Shown here piece after piece: positions 12,201 through 22,400 of a stretch of DNA of 64,000 nt. The notes below the pieces were generated by a model. The model worked only from the letters and a program-made list of their open reading frames with translations, was not told the origin of the DNA and did not search any database. The position numbers were made by a program, and so were the translations under genes. This DNA is from Argyresthia goedartella (lineage: Eukaryota; Arthropoda; Insecta; Lepidoptera; Argyresthiidae), in the NCBI GenBank assembly GCA_949825045.1, contig OX463822.1, forward strand, positions 30,692,703-30,756,702. Direction: 5' to 3'. Numbering within the stretch: position 1 is the stretch's first letter; the number at the start of each line of letters is the position of its first letter.

Positions 12201-15046
12201 ATTTTGGTCTGCGTTCTCTGGGCAGATTCGTCTCGAGCTCATCATATCGGCTGAAAAAACAAAGTATTATTAGCTTCGAAGATATTTAAATTGTTATTGA
12301 TTAAATATGCTTATATCCTTTTACTGTATCATCTTAATAAATCCAGTGAAATGTAATTGCGAAAGAAGTCATAAAGTTAGTAACCCACCTCTGTGAGAAC
12401 ATGTACTTGAAGCCAGCCAAAGAAGAGAGTGGTGCACAGACATCGTTCTTCCTGAGGCTACCCTCGGGACATTTCTGAAAAACAAACACAGGCTTGAGTT
12501 CGATGAATGGTCGATGACGGATCGGTCGTCATTTATAGCACCGAGAATGTTTCTCCTAATGAGAAGTGTCATAGTGTCCTATTTTTATACGATTTCCTGA
12601 TTTTTTATTGTCTCTGACAAAAAAGAAGCAGTTACTTCTTACCTATTGTTAGCTCACTTGTTACCCCGGGGCTTAATAGGTAACACGACAACTTCATAAT
12701 ATATCTATATTTTAATTATAGAGTTATGCGATAACTCTATAATTAAAATATAAAAAAATGCTGCATCTGAAAGGGTTACACGAAATAATACTCACATCAA
12801 TCAGATTATCCACAACACAATGCAGCATAGCCTGGCCAGGGCATGTATTGGTATACCTCCTAGGCTTGTCATCTCCATAACATACGTCCAGTACATTATC
12901 TACTATACCACTCCACGATGCTGGTAGTATACTCTTTAATGTAAAAGAGTACTGTTGTCTCTTCGGTGGAGTGTCCGGGAAACCAAGTTTGTGGTTTATG
13001 CATGTCCACGGATGGCACTGAAACATAAAATCAAGGTTTATTCTTGTCGTCATTATCGACTGACACGCACACATGGTAGACGACGGCTCAAGAATTCGGG
13101 AATAGACGATTGGGGCCCAAAATGAAGGCCTTATACGAAAATGCAGCAGACTCCTATCAACCCGACTCCACAGAGAGGTATGGTCCATACCATCTCAGTC
13201 CACAGAAATTCGACGAGGGGCGACGGATCAAGTCTAACTCTCGCCGGCAAATTTCCTTAGACCGAAACCAGTAGTATCTATTGTGAAGTCACTTTTTTTA
13301 AAAGAAGTATGGGGGAGTTTCTTGCCGTTTTTTCTTAACCCCGAGGCCCACCTTCCGAAACGGTGTAGTTTTTTTTTTATACAAAAAATTTACTTGTAGT
13401 TGTATAAGTAAGTATAATTTTGACGTTGAATAAGATTTGATGATTTAGATGTATGGCTTATAAAATAAATAAGATTAAAAAAAAAAAAAAAAGATTTGAT
13501 GATTTATTTATACTCAATAAAAAAAAACTGAAAACCTGAATCTGGAAAGTAAGCAAGTATCATCAAATTCTTGGGGAATCCACTGTGATGAGTATCAATA
13601 AATCAGCCCATATCCACCAACTGCTGGATATAGGCCTCTTATTGACCTCTTCATCTACTCCGGTCTCAGGACCGAGCCTTCCACATCCACTGCCTACCAG
13701 CTAAGGCCAGTATATATTTCCTCAGATTTAGAGATTTAGAGACGCATTTAATAAACTCGGTAACAAAGATGTAAACGCAACAAATACTTTATATATTTAA
13801 GTTCAAATTCAATACTTCTAATACCTACTTACCAATTGAGAATCCCTCAAATAGGATATTCCGAAGCCGGGCTGACCTTTCCCCAAAGCCTAAAACAAAA
13901 CAAGTCTTTAACGAAAGAAAACGCAATGAACCACAAATAATACTGTACTAAACTAAGAAACAACACAGCTACATAGCGTATATGTTACGGCTAAAGCTCG
14001 AAGAGCAGTTAATCATAGGTTTTACCGGTTAGGAGCTCCCCAGTTAAAGCACAGATTAATAAATAGTTACTACGTAAGTTAAAGCCCGAAGTCATCCAAT
14101 ATAAAACCGGTCAAGTGCGAGTAGGACATCGGCCCCGCACACGAAGGGTTCCGTACCATTGTACACGGAAAAACGTAAAACGACAGTCTTTTGTACGAGT
14201 ACATATACATTAATTTTTAATAATAAAATATTAAATACTAGGTAGGACTAGATTTAAGGCCGTTTTGTGTATGTAGTATGTAAGGATTAAACTCTGTACT
14301 CAGGTTAACGAAACTCTTTGTTCCTTGAAACAGGAAATAAATAGAAATTGAGTAACTTATTTACAGAAATAAAATCAAATATGATAAAAAACTAAATATT
14401 ATTTATCATAATTCAAATCAGTAATTATTAATCATATAATTCCAAATAACTAAGCATAAAACTCAATAGCTGCAACTAAACATCTTTTCCGATAAGATCG
14501 GGAGAGTCCATTTTTAACCGATAAACAAATACAACAAAATGGCTAAGAAAATGGCCATACCAATAATTTCTTCTATGGTTACTTCTTTTCATTCTTGAAA
14601 ATCGGTATGTTTAATTATTTGTTGCAGAAATGCAAATTCTGTGAAAATTTCTGCTCTCTACCTATTTCGTTTGATCGGATAGAGCCCGGTGACGGACGGA
14701 CGGACGGACGGACAGACGGACATCGGAGGCTTAGTAATAGGGTCCCGTTTGGCACCCTTCGGGTACGGAACCCTAAAAAAACGGTTTCGGGCTTTAACCG
14801 GTTTAGCCCAGGTTTAACCAAAGCTTGGTTATAACTAGGTTTAACCCGTTTAACCCAAATTAAATCGTTTTTATTTTTGTGATAATTCCGGGTTTAACAG
14901 TGCGGTTTGGTTAATGTTAGGTAACATATACAAATACATAGACGATGCAGATTATTTAAGCACCCAAACAAATCATAGATCTCCAAAATTGTAATTGGTT
15001 TATTACTTACTCCGTGAACAAGTAAAAACAGCAGCACAATCTTCAT
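5831..15046 (-). CDS. Secreted three-module cysteine-rich protein, odorant-binding-protein-like (long / Plus-C style)
   Basis: Fifteen exons join in phase: 15011-15046, 13833-13889, 12796-13017, 12389-12474, 12187-12250, 11887-12021, 11308-11403, 10421-10532, 9945-10030, 9571-9801, 7764-7804, 7600-7660, 7112-7210 (least certain), 6498-6737, 5831-6334. The total is 2070 bases, 689 residues. The ATG exon encodes a signal peptide core (MKIVLLFLLVHG). Three homologous modules follow, each opening with a C-x3/4-TC pair: CHPWTCINHK (from residue 32), CEKETCAFKQLN (299), CKPSPPTATCLL (443). They continue with helices, further Cys and a C-P-[ED]-G or TCPVPK motif (KCPEGSLRKNDVC, NCPDGKKDTVDHC). CC-D motifs (AKCCDLPQLF, LDCCDVSDFIP) sit between modules 1 and 2. 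The tail (about 522-689) is basic and proline-rich. Paired Cys and CCD motifs resemble long insect odorant-binding-like proteins; ligand and tissue are unknown. Donor GAG|GTAATAA after exon 10 links what could be mistaken for two genes. The family call is inference; the exon chain is seen. Confidence 0.7.
6498..6737 (-). other. Module 3 exon of the cysteine-rich gene
   Basis: Eighty codons with phase-0 borders (acceptor ttttcag before TGCAAACCC, donor gtgagt). KYNFVDYFKLKDLVRNFTSS aligns by eye with AYSKLLDNFTNDNPEW of module 2 (exon 9571-9801), and PDHCTDGGKLLNIVDSM with CEINRVLACTFDVLSE. This is the clearest evidence that the modules arose by internal duplication. Confidence 0.75.
6785..7057 (-). 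mobile_element. tRNA-derived SINE (head reads gagctccgtgatctaatgg)
   Basis: On the minus strand a tRNA-like head (B box ggttcgattcc) lies at about 6988-7057. It is followed by an attatctcattgg body and a GC-richer tail. The same family occurs at 28410-28715 (+) and, in part, at 48195-48590 and 29238-29420. Located in an intron. Confidence 0.75.
7112..7210 (-). other. Possible 33-codon exon of the cysteine-rich gene
   Basis: An open stretch of 99 bases (ALTQCSLSSIHSIEAVPVQV...) lies between a fair acceptor (cctcgtgag) and a strong donor (gtaagttt). It is phase 0 at both ends, so including or skipping it keeps the frame. One Cys is encoded. Transcript data would decide. Confidence 0.5.
7453..7478. 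repeat. Short-loop palindrome
   Basis: Arms aactcatagag / ctctatgagtt, loop agta. A perfect 11-bp hairpin in an intron. Confidence 0.7.
7985..8212 (-). mobile_element. tRNA-derived SINE (gttcccacgacacagg family)
   Basis: A tRNA-like head lies at about 8140-8212 on the minus strand (box ggttcgatccccgg). The body has ccagaagcaatgta and ggttcccacgac-type blocks. Copies or pieces also occur at 11425, 35705, 44055, 58303 and 60733. Confidence 0.8.
8262..8480 (-). mobile_element. Lepidopteran-style SINE/MITE (gggtacggaaccctaa family) with a nested foldback
   Basis: Inverse of the widespread unit that ends gggtacggaaccctaaa and contains cggacagacggac repeats. It is interrupted at about 8302-8413 by a palindromic insert whose ends are aataacctatctatcc and its inverse. 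Intronic. Confidence 0.7.
8619..8952. repeat. Foldback MITE of the catgaaatggcca family
   Basis: Left arm aatttcatgaaatggcca and right arm tggccatttcatgaaatg face each other. The central core has acacgaaggctatccgggg and cctaacctaccgctgtg. Related copies are at 1660-1850 and 41580-41815. Confidence 0.65.
9005..9488 (+). mobile_element. LINE remnant (Jockey/CR1 type) with internal deletion and tgatt tail
   Basis: The + strand encodes VTKFLDLHIDENLKWNTQTE, a typical post-RT segment. It jumps directly to the far C-terminus (LPENVRKMVNINLFKKE), so several hundred bases are missing. It ends with a gatttgatttgat repeat at 9469-9489. A (GT)n microsatellite lies inside (9248-9279). Intronic in the cysteine-rich gene. 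Confidence 0.7.
9248..9279. repeat. (GT)n microsatellite
   Basis: About 16 uninterrupted GT units. Confidence 0.95.
10097..10317. repeat. Foldback MITE with ggcccaattc ends
   Basis: The left end gggcccaattcacg and right end gcagaattggggcc are inverse. The arms continue through tgacgcgacgacgagacggt / accgacgtcgtcacgtca. Same end type as the MITE at 2010-2187. Confidence 0.65.
10631..10745 (+). repeat. Member of the ttaacctctc foldback family
   Basis: The blocks ttaacctctcaacgaccc, catcgcgattttgaaactc and aaacctataacgggtaag are shared with 17580-17688 and 51005-51125. The right end is not clear here. Confidence 0.5.
11425..11500 (-). mobile_element. SINE fragment
   Basis: acaggcacatgcattgctcc and the tgtgtcgtgg-like block match the body of the SINE at 7985-8212. 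The tRNA-like head is missing. Confidence 0.5.
12706..12752. repeat. Perfect 22-bp palindrome, 3-nt loop
   Basis: The left arm ends ttatagagttat at 12727, the loop is gcg, and the right arm begins ataactctataa at 12731. All 22 pairs match. Confidence 0.9.
13432..13506 (+). mobile_element. 43-bp retro-tail insertion with 16-bp target duplication
   Basis: aagatttgatgattta stands at 13432-13447 and again at 13491-13506. Between them is gatgtatggcttataaaat... followed by a pure A run. The insert is only the last bases of a retroelement plus its poly-A, an extreme 5' truncation. The same 3' end is at 3480-3515. Confidence 0.85.
13598..13712. mobile_element. LINE 3'-end fragment
   Basis: ccaactgctggatataggcc and the following cctcttattgacc resemble the repeated C-terminal coding end of insect LINEs (compare 61350-61380 and 59700-59720). 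Too short to classify. Confidence 0.45.
14100..14780 (+). mobile_element. gggtacggaaccctaa-family SINE split by about 450 bases
   Basis: The 5' part (cggtcaagtgcgagtaggac... gaagggttccgtacc) is at 14104-14160. The 3' part (gacggacggacggacggac ... gggtacggaaccctaaaa) is at 14630-14780. AT-rich sequence lies between them. Confidence 0.65.
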
Positions 15047-15649
15047 GTTAACTTCTGGAGGGTTCACATACGACTGATATCCAGGGACCTATTTGTCAAC
15101 TTGAGGTCACGGCACTACAGATAAGCAGATAAACTGCGAAAAAACTTCTACGTACAGGGTGATTATGATTATATGGACAGTTATAAACATATGTAAACTC
15201 ATATATTAGTACTGTGTCCGGTTTGCCATATCGAATGACACTACATCGAAACATACTAATGACGGACTTGTGTTTACTTGTGGCTCAAATCAAAGAACTT
15301 ATTTAGTTACTATTCAGATGATAGCAGTAGAACATTCGAGATCTTGTCCGTATACCCCTTCTGTAATTAGTACCTCAATTACATCGTACGTGAAGGGTCT
15401 ATGTGTTGGGTACGTAACAAAAAGTTTTTAATGCACCTATCTACAAGAACAAATAAATCAGTTTATTGCCAAATCCGCGTCTGTATAGCTGCACTCGCGA
15501 GCAATAAACTGGAATAACATCATAGCGCGTATTTAGAAAAAAATTGTGCAGTTTCTATGCAATGAACTATGGATTGTGGTATATCCTTTGAAAGGACTTT
15601 TTGTTAGCTTTTAACCTCTTTTAATATCATAACTAAATCTAACCCTAGT

Positions 15650-16010
15650 ACCTTGGTAGAGAGGGCGTTCGCTGCTTTGGGATGCGACCTGCGTCTGTTC
15701 CTTTCCAGCCTCCCATGTTAGGAGTACGGGGCGGCCCGCGCTGGTGCAGCCGCCGAGTATGCCGCAAGACAGAAGTCCCTTAAATATGCCGCACACATTG
15801 GCAACTACATCTTTGAGTCTACTGGGGTTTGGGGGACACAAGGGAAACTCTTTGTGAAGGATCTGGGGCGCCGTCTAAGGGATAGAGGTTTTGACTACCG
15901 CTCTGGGGCATTTCTGATACAAAAGATCTTCCTGGCTGTGCAGCGGGGGAATGCTGCCAGCATCATGAGAACGTTAGCCTCGGCAATGTGTCGGGGTGGT
16001 TTATTCGGGT
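15650..16010 (+). pseudogene. Remnant of retroelement-linked C-terminal domain (GRRLRD...SGAFLIQKI)
   Basis: The + strand encodes YAAHIGNYIFESTGVWGTQ, LFVKDLGRRLRDRGFDYRSG and LIQKIFLAVQRGNAASIMRT. This matches 34757-35323 (IFV..SQGRAFIKDIGRRLRDWGFDFRSGAFL) almost residue for residue. Such tails occur next to reverse-transcriptase-like sequences in many animal genomes. This copy has a broken upstream frame. Confidence 0.6.
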
Positions 16011-16044
16011 AATTGTTTCTTTGTGTGTTTTATTATATTTTTAA

Positions 16045-17412
16045 TTGGTTAATCCATGGAGATCTTCTCCGTTGGTTCTCCTCCTATATTTCGAATCGTA
16101 ATCAAGCTATTGTACTTGCGGTACTTGCTACACATCCAACTGGATGTTTATTCCTTCCGGTGTTCCTCAAGGCTCGTTATTAGGTCCTTTATTATTTATT
16201 ATATTTATTAATGATATTAACACCTGTTTCTTACATTCTAAAATACTATTATACGCAGATGATATGAAAATTCTTAAGGAAATCAGGACTAGTAACGATG
16301 CCGACAATCTGCAGACAGATCTATATAGTTTTGAGACCTATTGCGTAAATAATAAACTTGATTTAAATATTTCAAAATGCTTTTATATCTCCTTCTCACG
16401 GAAACGAAATCCTATTAATTACTCTTATTCAATCAACAGTCAATCTGTAACCAAAGTAAGTAGTATGAGAGACCTCGGTGTGGCTTTTGATTACCATTTA
16501 TTATTTGGCATGCACATAGACAACATAGTAGCTAAATCATATAAGGCCATGGGTTTCCTAATGAGAACATGTACTGTCTTTAAAAACTTAAAAACTATCA
16601 AGATTTTATTCTGTGCATTCGTAAGGAGCCACCTCGAGTATGCATCGCAAGTGTGGAACCCCAGGTATGATGTCCATATATCTCGTATTGAGGCTATACA
16701 GAAAAAAAATCCTACGTTATCTTGACTACAAGAGTAAGCAAAGACTGTCAGGCTACGAACAGCGTTGTTTAAAATACCACTTCCTACCTCTTGAGACCAG
16801 GCGAAGAATAAATGACATATGCTACATTATGAACATATCCAATGGAGCACTAAATAATAGTGAATTGTTATCATATATTGGCCTACGTACGGATACACTA
16901 CGATATAGACAGCACCCTACTATTCACATTCAACGTGCACGTACCAACTATAGACAGAATTCGTTTCTTATACGTGCTTGCGACAGTTTCAATCGTCTGC
17001 CTGCCCACTTGACTATAGACCTGTTTTGCACTAGTGTTCCCTCTGTCAAACGACTGTTGGCTTGTAAACACTTTGCCAATAGCTCATAGATACTCCTCCC
17101 GTACGCGCCCTTCTTAAATAATTTGCTTTCTAAGTTACATTTGCTTTACCCTTTTGCTTTCACATTTAAACCTTATGTTAATAATCACATATTGTCAACT
17201 TACAAGAGTTACAACTTACTTTCATTGTTGATATGTATACCATCCATTATGTTTTCTTTCAGTGCCGGTGCGGCAATGTTTGTTTTTCAATTTCTATTTG
17301 CGGGGACCTATAATTAGCATTGTTTTATTCATTTAGACCATGTTAAAATGTTATATTTTGCTGTAGATCCTCCTAAGACTGTATAAATAAATAAAAATAA
17401 ATAAATAAATTA
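16045..17412 (+). mobile_element. 5'-truncated LINE, Jockey/CR1-like reverse transcriptase
   Basis: The reverse-transcriptase core is read from GDLLRWFSSYISNRNQA (about 16058) through SGVPQGSLLGPLLFIIFIND to the catalytic YADD (16255-16266). It continues with CVNNKLDLNISKC, RDLGVAFDYHLLFGMHI and LEYASQVWNP. There is a shift near 16110 and another near 16700; after it, KSKQRLSGYEQRCLKYHFLP runs to a stop at 17089. The 3' end is an (aataaa)n-like tail at 17383-17410. The endonuclease half is missing, so the copy is dead. Read-through and target duplication could not be established. Confidence 0.85.
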
Positions 17413-17579
17413 TAATTTTGTTATATTTAAATTTAAATTGGCGAAACTTTTGTAGATGTATTTTTGTGTGTAATTAAATTAATAATTAATTTTAATACCA
17501 GAGATTATTTACCTTATCTCTTGGAGCATAAAAAAGACATAAATGTTTAAAACAATACACGATATTGTTTGGGAGTCCT

Positions 17580-17688
17580 TAACCTATCAAAAACCGAAGG
17601 TAGTTGGGACGGGTCGCGATTTGGAACCTATGGTAATAAAATTTAAAACCTATAACGGAAAAGTGACGTCGGTGGTTAAAAGAGGTTA
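17580..17688 (+). repeat. TTAA-flanked MITE (piggyBac-like)
   Basis: It begins ttaa|cctatcaaaaaccgaagg and ends ttaaaagagg|ttaa. The terminal cct(c/a)t / agagg is inverted and flanked by TTAA, as in piggyBac non-autonomous elements. Sister copy at 51005-51125. Confidence 0.55.
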
Positions 17689-17999
17689 AAACCCTATAAA
17701 AAGTAGGCGTTCATCAGTATTGCAATAAATTGGTTATCAAAATTGGTCATCAGTATTGCAATAATTAACTTAATTTAGGTAGTAACTTAAATTAATTTAG
17801 AATCTTTTTGATATAATTTGAAAGCTAACAAAATTACCTTTCAAATGATATACCACAATCCTTGGTTCATTGTATGGAAATTGTGGGGATTTGTTTTGAG
17901 CAGGGCGCGATGAGGTGATTCCAGTTTATTGTTTGCGAGTGTAGTGTATTATTTTATTGGCAGGAACACATGCCTGCCCTTTAATTTGCTTATTCAAAT

Positions 18000-19455
18000 C
18001 CATATAAAAATCAACATAGTTTTTGTCAATTCCATTCGCTTGGCACGTACCGCCTCTTGTCAGAGGATATTTATCCCTGTCCATATAAGGATAATGACCA
18101 TATTTGCGTGCAAGTGTACGAAACTAAGTGAATGAACTTTACTGGCAATTTTCCTCAATTCTCGGTAGAACCAAGTAGAACCATTGTATGCTCACAAAGA
18201 TTGACACACATTCTCTATATTTATATATTTGGGTGTTTCTGATATAAATTATCCAAATAAATATGGAGATGCTATCTGATTAAAATAAAACCTAGAATGT
18301 AAGAATAATCTGTATATTTCGACAAATAATAAAGTGTCCTTAACGAACTTAGAGAAATAACTTCTTTTGAACTCGAGTTTCAATATAAATTACGATAATA
18401 ATGCATAAGTATAGTACAAACTTAAAATATTAGAGTGTAATTAAGGCACCAGACAAAATATCATACAAATTGAGTATATAGAATTTCAGTTCCTTTATAA
18501 TTGGCACCAAGTACATTTTCATGTACGATATATCAAAATATAATGTCTTCATCAACTTAAAAAAGCACATTGGGATAGATATAAATATCTATTATATTTT
18601 TCCTTAAATAAAAATTTGACTGATTGATTCTCCAGAGATGAACTAAAATGTGAATAGTTCGTCTAAAATCGTTTCGTGTATACTCATAATTTAGTTTCAT
18701 ATAACATTTTTGAGTGTATAATACACGAGTATAACTTGATCAATTAAAAGGTAGGAGTAAGCGCTCCCTCTCTACCGTTGAATAGACCTGGGGGGTTACC
18801 ACAACCTTTATACCGATTGAGATTAGGTTCAAAACAGAACATCACCAAGGCAGCCATTTACATTACAATACGCCATAATGCGCTTTATTTTCTTAATACC
18901 AAGACTTGTTTTAAGACGGTCATGCTAATTTTGCGGATCAGTTTTGGTTCCTAATCTGATCCGGCCTAGTACGTAATAGTAATCCCCCTGTTATGTGTGA
19001 TTTGTTTAAATGAACATAATTTACAGTTTATGTTATGTCTATGTATATGAAATGTACGATGTACAGTCCTACTAACTATTTAGTATCAACAATATGATAT
19101 TAATGTAATGATAATATCAAAGAAACTAAGTGCGACTATTTCGATCGCGAGTTGACAATAAACCCGAGTAAACTTTAACAACTCCATACAAATTCATATG
19201 GAGTTGTAAAAACTCGAGTTTATGCTTTACTCGCCGTCTTGCTAGTCGACCTAAGAGACTACTTACTAGAGGTATTCCAATTCAACAAGTCTTTTCAGGG
19301 TGTTTATCCAGACATATGATTAAAACACATTCGAAGTGACTTTTAACTACCACAAATTGATGATTATTTCACTGAAAACGTTGTACATATAATGTTACTG
19401 ATAGTTCCTTTAATTTCCCATTGTTTTAAAAGTCACCTATACAACCAAACTCATC
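18000..19455. other. Gene-free stretch downstream of the PEAK1-like gene
   Basis: AT-rich, with no coding pattern recognised. It probably contains the 3' UTR of the minus-strand gene; tttatt (AATAAA on the minus strand) at 18884-18889 is one candidate poly-A signal among several. A small palindrome (caactccata...tatggagttg) is at 19178-19206. Confidence 0.4.
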
Positions 19456-22400
19456 TCAAACCCACACATTCGCCTTCTCAAGCAACACGGACGCATCACA
19501 CATGTTCTTAGCCGACGACCGAACTAAAAACATCAGATGCAACTGCTCAAACACATTTAAATGCACCCTCGACCGAACCAAGCCGTGCAAAACTGTCGCC
19601 CGCTCCAAATCCAGCCATCTTTGCAGTGACAACTCCCTTTCATCGACAGGAACGCCTTGAACCACATCTAAAGGACCCCACAAAGCAAATTCCAGAACGG
19701 ATTTCGCCTGGTTCAGAGAGACAGCTCGTTCTTCTTGCAAGACTTCCTTGAGTAAGGGAGTGAGCCTTTCCTTCGGGAGGAGGATGTCGACGGCCGTCAT
19801 CGCACATTTACACAGTGAATTGAGATGCTCTTCTTCAGCTGACTTGCTGTTCTCTTCGCTCAATCTGGAATGAGATAAGCAAATTCTTAATCTCATACGG
19901 TATTGAGAGAAGTGACAAAATAGTTTTTTTAAGACAATCGCACTTTCGCCGGTTTATATTGACACCAAGCTTATTTTATTTTCAGACAAACCATGGTATT
20001 TTAGTGGTACTCATTACAGATTAGATTTATCGCATAAGTCAAGATAAAACAATAACATAAAACCCTAAAAACGGGAGTTCTAAGGCAGGCCAGCTCGACG
20101 ACCTGATTGGCTGAGTCAGTACCCAAGATACAAGGAATCCTTGTTTGAGGCTAGATCAATTTGGGTAAATAGTGTCCAAGGTATTATTATTATTATTTAT
20201 TATCAAATAAATAAATTTTGGATCATACTTTGGATATTACAGTGCAACTAAACTTTAAATGTGTGCCTCTACTCTACACGTGGAAAAAGTGTAACGATAG
20301 AAATTCGATTGTGATGAACTCACCCCTGCAAAATGCATAATCGTCCGTAACAATTCGTCTTCGGTGCCGACAACGAATTCAGTCTATCATCAGCTTGCAA
20401 ATTCAATGTACTAGCATGAACACTTCCCATAGGCTGAGTTTCTCTCACAGCTATAAACGAAGTCAATGTTTCCGGAACATCTTCTACCCCACGCGCTTGC
20501 AGACACTTGAGCCCGTTGATGAGTTGGAGCATTACGAAGATGGCCTCGTGAGTTTGCTCTGTTTGGACTAGCTGGTACTCCTTGGTGGGAAGACCTTCGG
20601 AGGTGTGAAAGTACTCGCCATATGAGTGGAGGGTGTCCACTTGGACAGGTGCTAGGACGGCTATTGTAGCTGGAAATAGGGAGAATTGCTGCTTTAATGG
20701 AAGAGTTTGGAAGTAACGTTGACTAAGTTTTATCAGATTGAGATTAATTTATGTTTATTTGAAGAAATATTAATTCGAATAAAACCTCAAGTCGAGGATG
20801 TAAGCATAGTTTTCAGGCAGATACAGAATTTTAAATCTCTGGATATCCTTGAATTTTACAAAAATCTGCAGTACATAGAATTTTAACAAAATACATCAAA
20901 GTTAATAATATCCCGAAAGACTCAAGTTACCTTGAACAAGATTCTCCCCATCCTCCCCAAATTGCTGCAGTGGCACCAAGTCACAGAATTCTGTCACCGC
21001 ATTCAGACTCAACTGAGGCTGGACACTCTGCTGACAGACTATCTGAGACGCCATCTGTTCCTTATGGAGCATGAGAGTCACGTTCACTGGACCCTGACTG
21101 GAGTTCCACACAGCGGGGTAGAAGATCCGTCGGCCACACTTGACTGAGGTTGACTTGGGCTGTATGGCGAAGTCGTTCCATCGGAGATTGGCGCAGGCTT
21201 TCAGCCCTCGGAGGGATGACGGGATTGTGGCACTTTGCTGAACCTGAAATTGAAAAACGTTTGGGTTAATATTATGTGAAAGATTTCTAAACGAGTAGTG
21301 GCAGACAATGCGGAGGATGACTAGTTCAAAATTAAGATAAGGGGGCTAAAGTTAAAAAATCAGTTACAAGGCGTTCCCAAATATGTACATTGGAGGCAAA
21401 ATGTAGAACATTAGTTAATACCATCAACGCAGTTTCCGGTGAAAGTTCACATATTTACGGTATTAATACTCGTAGAATGACAAGCTCATTTAATTTAGTG
21501 TCGAATGCAGACCCAGCTGGTATAATTTCTAGGTCAAAGAAGACTCGCCTCAAAATCTAGGTTATGTACAGTGTACTGCATTTGCGAATATAAAACCTTG
21601 AACATTCCAAATGAGGACATAAAATGCTAAGTGCTCATCATAATAACATTACCTGTTCTAAAACTTGTGCAAGCGCCTCGTGGTTTGCGATAATGACAGC
21701 GCCATAATTGTCTTCCAAGTTTCTATGGACAACGCTTCGGCCTTTTCTGACTCTCAGCTTATTCGTAGTCTTCGGCCCAATGTCATTTTGATAGTCATCA
21801 GGGCCATCCATGGCATCGGTAGAACTGTAGAAGCTATATGGCGAGTAGATTTCAGACTCTGTCTCACTACCACAGTAAGGAAGCGACGTTCTATTGAATC
21901 CAGCATTATATTTCGGGTATTCTGGGCTGTCGTCATTCTTCCTTATGGTAACTTCTTTCTGAGTATTTTCTGCGTCTCTTTTTATGGCTGAGTCACATTC
22001 AGGTGAGCTGGATCGCGCGTGATTTACGTATTCATAGTCGCTATCGCTGTTTTTGGCGGAGTCACAGTTATTGTCTTCTATACTATTGGTTTCGTATTTT
22101 GCGGAGTGATAGACTTCGTCGTAGCTGTTGATAACAGGTTCGTTGGTGGCTTGGACGATTTCTTGTTGTGGCTCGCATTCGTCGAGTTCGTCCTTATCGT
22201 CGACATCCACGACAGGAGCTCTGCGTTTGGGCAGTTCCAGCTGTGCCTCCCTCTCGCGCATGCTCGCTGTGCGCTCAGGTTTTCTTGGTGCTAACGCTGA
22301 ACGAATCTCACCTAGAAAAAGATAAAGCCTTAGGTTAGCATGTTGATTACGTAATTTGTATTTTTGGGTCAATATTTCTTAAGACTTGCATATACAGGTG

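Larger units (their letters stand above)
15490..17945. mobile_element. Composite element bounded by about 130-bp inverted repeats
   Basis: The left end (gcactcgcgagcaataaact at 15491, then atcatagcgcg, then ggattgtggtatatcc and ttgttagctttt) is mirrored at 17805-17945. In reverse complement the right end reads cactcgcaaacaataaactg, atcgcgcc, ggattgtggtatatca and ttgttagctttc. Identity is roughly 80% by eye. Between the arms lie an ORF-domain remnant (15650-16010), a truncated LINE (16045-17412) and a TTAA-flanked MITE (17580-17688). No target duplication was identified. The element class is unknown. Confidence 0.6.
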
